Source: JBOHPP01 sp050731755
GTDB lineage: Bacteria; Methylomirabilota; Methylomirabilia; Rokubacteriales; CSP1-6
Length of the DNA: 9,754 nt
Assembly: GCA_050731755.1 (NCBI GenBank)
Contig: JBOHPP010000244.1
Coordinates: forward strand, 1 to 9,754
Reading direction: 5' to 3'
A program made the translations under genes and the position numbers. Shown here one piece after another: positions 6,451 through 9,754 of this stretch (the stretch's first letter is position 1; every line of letters begins with the position of its first letter). The notes under the pieces are model-generated. The model saw only the letters and a program-made list of their open reading frames with translations. It did not search any database and was not told the DNA's origin.

Positions 6451-7622
6451 CGGCGGAGCTTCTGGAGTCGTTCCCCCGCTTCCTGAAGCAGGTCGTCGGT
6501 CTTCGGGAAGCAGAAGCGAATCTTCGTCTTGCCGAGCTCAGGATGGGCGTAGAAGGACGAGCCCGGCACCGTGGCCACGCCAGCCTGCTTGACGAGGAAC
6601 ATCGCGAAGGCCATGTCGTCCTCGATGCCGTACTCGGCGAGGAAGTGCGCCACATCGGTGAGGATGTAGTAGGCGCCCCGCGGCCGGTAGACGACGAAGC
6701 CCGCCTTCTCCAGATGACCGAGGAGCAGGTCGCGCTTGCCCTGGTACATCTGGCGCAGCCAGACGTAGTACCCGTCGGGGAGCGTCAGCGCCGTCACCGC
6801 CGCCTCCTGCAGCGGATGGGGCGCCCCCACCGTGACGAAGTCGTGGGCCCGGCGGATCCCCTCGCTGATCTCGGGTGGGGCGACGGCGTAGCCGATGCGC
6901 CACCCGGTCACCGAGTACGACTTCGAGATCCCCGAGATCGTGATCGTGCGCTCGGCCATGCCGGGCAGGGTGGCGATCGGCGTGTGCTCCAGACCATCGA
7001 AGACGATGTGTTCGTAAATCTCGTCGGTGATGGCGAGCAGGTCGTGTCGGAGGCAGAGATCGGCGATGACCTGGAGCTCCGGGCGCGAGAAGACCTTGCC
7101 GGTCGGGTTATTGGGGCTGTTGAAGATGATCGCCTTCGTCCGGGGCGAGACGGCCCGGCGGAGGCGGTCGGGGTCGAAGGAGAAGTCCGGCGGCTCCAAC
7201 GGCACGAACACCGGCTCCGCCCCCGAGATGATGCAACCGGGTCCGTAGTTCTCGTAGAACGGCTCGAAGACGATGACCTCGTCGCCGGGGTTCAGCACGG
7301 CCAGCAGCGTGGAGAGCATCGTCTCCGTCGATCCACAGCCGACGGTGAGGTTGCGCTCCGGGTCCACGTCCAGGCCGTAGAACTTCCGGTACTTGTCGGC
7401 GACGGCTCGCCGCAGCGACGGGCTGCCCCAGGTGATGGCGTACTGGTGAAAGTCACCGTCGAGCGCCCGGTGAGCGGCGTCGACGAGCTCCGCGGGTGGC
7501 CGGAAGTTCGGCATGCCCTGGGCGAGGTTGACGCCACCATACTGCAAGCACACGCGGGTCATCTCACGGATCACCGACTCCGTAAACCCCTGCACCCTCC
7601 GCGAAATCCTCGACCCGCTCAT
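6447..7622 (-). CDS. class I/II pyridoxal-phosphate aminotransferase
   Basis: A 391-residue cytoplasmic fold-type I aminotransferase moving an amino group between an amino acid and a 2-oxo acid. Visible elements: substrate-loop region NLAQGMPNF (32-40), GCGSTE (95-100) for the phosphate, NSPNNPTG (168-175) with Asn171, DEIYEH (200-205) with Asp200 and Tyr203, SGISKSYSVTGWRIGY with the Schiff-base Lys234, and KIRFCFPK with Arg369 for the substrate carboxylate. The pattern resembles the aspartate/methionine/kynurenine aminotransferase group; the amino donor cannot be settled. ATG at 7622 is chosen because the FTESVIREM segment common to relatives follows it; no strong Shine-Dalgarno is seen. 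It overlaps the glycerate kinase by four bases (GTGA), so their products may act in sequence, for example on serine-derived hydroxypyruvate. It is separated from the upstream NIL gene by 261 bases holding a large inverted repeat. Confidence 0.93.
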   Translation of the reverse strand: MSGSRISRRVQGFTESVIREMTRVCLQYGGVNLAQGMPNFRPPAELVDAAHRALDGDFHQYAITWGSPSLRRAVADKYRKFYGLDVDPERNLTVGCGSTETMLSTLLAVLNPGDEVIVFEPFYENYGPGCIISGAEPVFVPLEPPDFSFDPDRLRRAVSPRTKAIIFNSPNNPTGKVFSRPELQVIADLCLRHDLLAITDEIYEHIVFDGLEHTPIATLPGMAERTITISGISKSYSVTGWRIGYAVAPPEISEGIRRAHDFVTVGAPHPLQEAAVTALTLPDGYYVWLRQMYQGKRDLLLGHLEKAGFVVYRPRGAYYILTDVAHFLAEYGIEDDMAFAMFLVKQAGVATVPGSSFYAHPELGKTKIRFCFPKTDDLLQEAGERLQKLRR

Positions 7623-7714
7623 CTTCTGATGCCCCGCGCAAGCGCCCTCCGGCCCGCCCCGAGAGGACGGCGGCAGGTTGTCCCGTCAACGGGCATGTCG
7701 ACGACCGTAATCAA

Positions 7715-7879
7715 GCGACGAACGAGAGAGGCGTGGGCAAGGGTGGGGGGCCCCTCGGAGACCCGTATCTTCTGGGCGCTGTGTCGGACACGCGCGAACA
7801 GCAGGCCTCAAATTATCGTCGGGCAGCGTGGTCGACGAGGGGCCCCCCACCCCTGCCCGCGCCTCGAATCTTTCATCGC
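7715..7879. repeat. long imperfect inverted repeat in the NIL-aminotransferase spacer
   Basis: Bases 7728-7757 and 7836-7865 are 30-base arms that are reverse complements at 28 of 30 positions (mismatches at 7734 and 7740 of the left arm). Outside them, 7715-7725 pairs with 7869-7879 at 9 of 11 positions after a small bulge; just inside, GACC at 7760-7763 pairs with GGTC at 7830-7833. The 78-base interval between the main arms holds its own small hairpin (7776-7795, GTGTC/GACAC core). Arms contain GGGGGGCCCC and other G-runs. Transcribed on the minus strand it would fold into one long stem between the NIL and aminotransferase genes. It could be a terminator or attenuator without a clean U-run, a processing site, or a small non-autonomous mobile element; no clear target duplication is seen. 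I see no coding sequence or strong promoter in 7623-7883. Confidence 0.8.
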
Positions 7880-7883
7880 CCGA

Positions 7884-8126
7884 TCAAGGCACGATGACGT
7901 CGCGCTCGATGGGATCGACCTGGACGCCGCGCTGCTTGAGCCAGGCCACCCCGCGCTGCAGCGTCTCCTCGGCGGCCTCCATCTCGAGGACCACCCAGCC
8001 GTGGTCGGCCTTCACGTCCGCCCGCCGGATATTGATGAGGATGTCGAAGTCTTTCACCAGGCGGTAGAGGACCGGCTCCTGGATGAGGTTGGGCGGAAAG
8101 GTCAGGCGCGCGCGCATCCGGGCCAT
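7884..8126 (-). CDS. stand-alone NIL-domain protein
   Basis: An 80-residue protein that is essentially one NIL domain: RLTFPPNLIQEPVLYRLVKD at the start, ILINIRRADVK with the beta-strand NIR variant of the NIL motif, VVLEMEAAEETLQRGVAWLK, and a final GVQVDPIE strand, a ferredoxin-like alpha/beta pattern. In established families this domain forms the C-terminal methionine-sensing part of the MetN transporter ATPase and occurs with ferredoxin domains in proteins for homocysteine synthesis in methanogens. Here neither partner domain is fused. It starts 14 bases after the sulfur-carrier stop, on the same strand, with only a weak ribosome site; a second ATG three codons in is an alternative. Position suggests it binds a sulfur amino acid or regulates the preceding enzyme, which is inference. 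Confidence 0.87.
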   Translation of the reverse strand: MARMRARLTFPPNLIQEPVLYRLVKDFDILINIRRADVKADHGWVVLEMEAAEETLQRGVAWLKQRGVQVDPIERDVIVP

Positions 8127-8140
8127 CGCGGCGACCGCGC

Positions 8141-8419
8141 TCAGCGGCCTCCGGCGATGGCGGGGACGATGGAGACCTGGTCGCCGTCCTTCAGGGCGGT
8201 CTTCCGGCCCTGGAGGAACCGGATGTCCTCCTCGTTCACATAGATGTTGACGAAGCGCCGGAGCTCCCCGCCCTCATCCACCAGCCGCTCGCGCAGCCCG
8301 GGGAACTGCCGCTCGAGGTCCTCCACCAGATCGGCCACCGTGTCGCCCGCGGCTTTCACCTCGGCGTTGCCCTTGGTGATCGAGCGAAGCGGGGTCGGAA
8401 TGCGCACCGTCACCGGCAT
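8141..8419 (-). CDS. ThiS/MoaD-family ubiquitin-like sulfur-carrier protein with Gly-Gly-Arg tail
   Basis: A 92-residue beta-grasp protein: PVTVRIPTPLRSITKG opens the first hairpin, DTVADLVEDLERQFPGLRERL is the helix, RRFVNIYVNEEDIR the following strands, and LKDGDQVSIVPAIAGG the C-terminal strand and tail typical of MoaD, ThiS and CysO. Such proteins are adenylated at the terminal glycine by an E1-like enzyme and carry sulfur as a thiocarboxylate. This one ends Gly-Gly-Arg (8144-8152), so one residue must be removed before activation, unless the tail blocks that role. The frame is open far upstream, but the start at 8419 is fixed by a strong Shine-Dalgarno and family length. Start and upstream stop share one base (TGATG). 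No E1-like activator or JAMM peptidase is in view. The partner PLP enzyme recalls CysO-CysM and HcyS-MetY pairs. Confidence 0.92.
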   Translation of the reverse strand: MPVTVRIPTPLRSITKGNAEVKAAGDTVADLVEDLERQFPGLRERLVDEGGELRRFVNIYVNEEDIRFLQGRKTALKDGDQVSIVPAIAGGR

Positions 8420-9678
8420 CAGCGTCCCTCCTCGGCGGTTTGCGACTTGAGGTCGGCCAGCGCCCGGTCGAACGCCGAGAGCGTCGGCCTGATCTTCACG
8501 TGAGTCTGCAGGCGGTCGTACAGGGCGTCGGGGGTCTTGAGACCGTTGCCCGTGATGCAGATGACCACCGACTCCTCGCGAGGGATCACGCCCTGCTCGA
8601 GGAGCTTCCGGGCCGTGGCCACGGTGACGCCGCCCGCGGTTTCGGTGAAGATACCCTCCGTCCGGGCCAGCAGCAGCATGCCCTCGACGATCTCCTCGTC
8701 GGTGACGTGCTCGCCCCACCCCCCGGACTCCTTGACCGTGCGATAGGCGTAGTAGCCGTCGGCGGGGTTGCCGATGGCCAGCGACTTGGCGATGGTCTGG
8801 GGTCGCACCGGCACCAGCACGTCGGTGTCGTTCTTGATCATCGTCACGATCGGGCCGCAGCCCTGGGCCTGAGCAGCATGCATCCGGGTCCGCACCGGGC
8901 CGTCGACCAGCCTCAGCGTCTTCATCTCCTTGAGGGCCTTCCAGATCTTGGTGATGAGCGAGCCGCCGGCGCAGGGCACGACGATGTGATCGGGAGTGCG
9001 CCAGCCGAGCTGCTCGACGATCTCGAACCCGTAGGTCTTCGAACCCTCGGAGTAAAAGGGCCGGAAGTTCACGTTCACGAAGGCCCAGCGGTACTTGTCG
9101 GCGATCTCCGAGCAGAGACGGTTGACCTCGTCGTAGGTGCCCTCCACCGCGACGAGCGTTGGACTGTACACGAGGGTGGCCACCACCTTGCCGGGCTCGA
9201 GGTCGGCGGGGATGAAGATGTAGGAGCGCAGCCGCGCCTCGGCGGCGTGGGCCGCCACGGAGTTGGCGAGATTGCCCGTCGACGCGCAGGCCACGGTGTC
9301 GAAGCCGAACTCCCGGGCCTTGGTGACGGCGACGGACACCACGCGGTCCTTGAACGACCACGTGGGGTGGCAGACCGAGTCGTTCTTGACCCAGACCTCG
9401 CGCACGCCCAGCTCCTGGGCGAGGTTCCAGGCGCGGACGAGGGGGGTGAAGCCGACGTGGTGGCCGACCGCGATGTCGCCCTCGACCGGCAGCAGGTCAC
9501 GGTAGCGCCACATGCTCGTCGGGCCGGCCGCGATCGTGTCGCGGGTGACGACCTCCCTGATCGCGTCGTAGTGGTAATCGACCTCGAGGGGACCGAAGCA
9601 GAACTCGCAGACGTGAACGGGTGCGGCCCGGTAGGCCCGGCCGCATTCGCGGCACTTCAACCCCTTCAGCTTCTCCAT
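8419..9678 (-). CDS. threonine synthase-family PLP enzyme with N-terminal zinc ribbon
   Basis: A 419-residue fold-type II PLP enzyme. Canonical members convert O-phospho-L-homoserine to threonine. The first 30 residues form a zinc ribbon (Cys9, Cys12, Cys24, Cys27). The catalytic domain has HPTWSFKDR (104-112) with Schiff-base Lys110, CASTGNLANS (131-140) for the phosphate/ring, PCAGGS (235-240), IAKSLAIGNPADG (296-308), ETAGGVTVA (346-354) and ITGNGLKTPDAL (375-386). Usual threonine synthases read PTGSFKDRG and STGNTSAS, so this is a divergent branch and could use another nucleophile, for example sulfide from the carrier protein encoded next. ATG at 9678 is preceded by GGAGAGG. It overlaps the carrier gene by one base. 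A genuine threonine synthase remains the conservative reading, as no other thrC is visible here. Confidence 0.9.
   Translation of the reverse strand: MEKLKGLKCRECGRAYRAAPVHVCEFCFGPLEVDYHYDAIREVVTRDTIAAGPTSMWRYRDLLPVEGDIAVGHHVGFTPLVRAWNLAQELGVREVWVKNDSVCHPTWSFKDRVVSVAVTKAREFGFDTVACASTGNLANSVAAHAAEARLRSYIFIPADLEPGKVVATLVYSPTLVAVEGTYDEVNRLCSEIADKYRWAFVNVNFRPFYSEGSKTYGFEIVEQLGWRTPDHIVVPCAGGSLITKIWKALKEMKTLRLVDGPVRTRMHAAQAQGCGPIVTMIKNDTDVLVPVRPQTIAKSLAIGNPADGYYAYRTVKESGGWGEHVTDEEIVEGMLLLARTEGIFTETAGGVTVATARKLLEQGVIPREESVVICITGNGLKTPDALYDRLQTHVKIRPTLSAFDRALADLKSQTAEEGR
8426..8433 (-). promoter_or_regulatory. ribosome binding site of the sulfur-carrier gene
   Basis: On the minus strand GAGGAGGG lies six bases before the ATG at 8419, inside the last codons of the upstream gene. 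It fixes the start in a frame that is open for hundreds of codons upstream. Confidence 0.8.
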
Positions 9679-9754
9679 GGCCTCTCCATCGGTAGGGGAT
9701 TTGAGCCCCGGTTATTTACGGCACCGACAGCCACGCAGTGGACCTAATTAACAC
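9679..9754 (-). promoter_or_regulatory. short leader of the threonine synthase-like operon, with a possible hairpin
   Basis: This 76-base stretch is richer in A and T than the genes. GGAGAGG ends two bases before the ATG. On the minus strand GGGG (9706-9709) and CCCC (9695-9698) can pair around a seven-base loop, enclosed by TCGGT (9723-9727) with ACCGA (9689-9693). I cannot assign a riboswitch class, and no convincing -35/-10 pair is seen; the promoter may lie beyond the window. Confidence 0.4.

Noticed and set aside
7682..7693. Small palindrome CCCGTCAACGGG upstream of the aminotransferase as an operator or terminator.
   Set aside because: It is very short, has no T-run, and such palindromes are expected by chance at this GC content.
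7738..7757. G-quadruplex potential in the G-runs of the inverted-repeat arms.
   Set aside because: Only three separate G3 tracts are present per arm with one run of six, so a standard four-tract motif is not met, and pairing between the arms is the stronger explanation.
7710..7887. ATCAA on both sides of the long inverted repeat as a possible target-site duplication.
   Set aside because: The right copy is three bases off the repeat end and overlaps the NIL stop codon; a five-base match is easily chance.
6543..8243. A 566-codon plus-strand frame across the aminotransferase, the spacer and the NIL gene.
   Set aside because: It is antisense to three well-supported features and has the same shadow composition; no domain is seen.
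8420..9361. Upstream extension of the sulfur-carrier frame to about 400 codons.
   Set aside because: The extension is an out-of-frame reading of the threonine synthase-like gene; a strong ribosome site and family length put the start at 8419.
9689..9709. A tRNA T-arm look-alike (GGGGCTCAAATCCCC on the minus strand).
   Set aside because: The loop has C at the invariant T54 position, there is no acceptor stem or anticodon arm at the right distance, and the sequence runs directly into the ribosome binding site.
8440..9747. A 435-codon plus-strand frame opposite the threonine synthase-like gene.
   Set aside because: It is a composition artefact antisense to a gene with clear catalytic motifs.

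Overview
The window is GC-rich, densely packed bacterial chromosome. It carries eight protein-coding genes (one cut by the left edge), no rRNA or tRNA gene, and no transposase, phage gene or CRISPR array. High GC, short spacers, start/stop overlaps and a CoxL/xanthine-dehydrogenase-type large subunit beside housekeeping genes fit an uncultivated soil or subsurface bacterium such as Rokubacteria/Methylomirabilota. That placement is an inference from gene content, not a determination.

Layout. (1) 1-2094, minus strand: rlmN (23S rRNA A2503 methyltransferase) followed by a MiaB-family methylthiotransferase of MtaB type, joined by a one-base TGATG overlap. (2) 2095-2322: a divergent intergenic region with a perfect 10-bp inverted repeat (11 bp counting one flanking A-T pair), candidate -10 elements for both directions, and a strong Shine-Dalgarno for the next gene. 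(3) 2323-5173, plus strand: a small cupin gene overlapping by 26 bases a molybdopterin-binding large subunit of the form II CoxL/aldehyde oxidase type. (4) 5152-7622, minus strand: a class I/II PLP aminotransferase and a glycerate 2-kinase joined by a GTGA overlap; the kinase end overlaps the convergent CoxL-like gene by 22 bases. (5) 7623-7883: a spacer dominated by a long inverted repeat. (6) 7884-9678, minus strand: a threonine-synthase-fold PLP enzyme, a ThiS/MoaD-type sulfur carrier and a small NIL-domain protein, with a short leader at 9679-9754.

How the genes may work together. The right-hand cluster is the most interesting. A PLP enzyme of the threonine synthase family is translationally coupled to a ubiquitin-like sulfur carrier and followed by a NIL domain, a fold known from methionine transport and homocysteine synthesis. 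This suggests a carrier-fed sulfur insertion route to homocysteine or another sulfur amino acid. The carrier ends in Gly-Gly-Arg rather than Gly-Gly, so it would need trimming before activation. The aminotransferase/kinase pair could feed C3 hydroxy acids into glycolysis as 2-phosphoglycerate. The CoxL-like subunit lacks medium (FAD) and small (2Fe-2S) subunit genes nearby.
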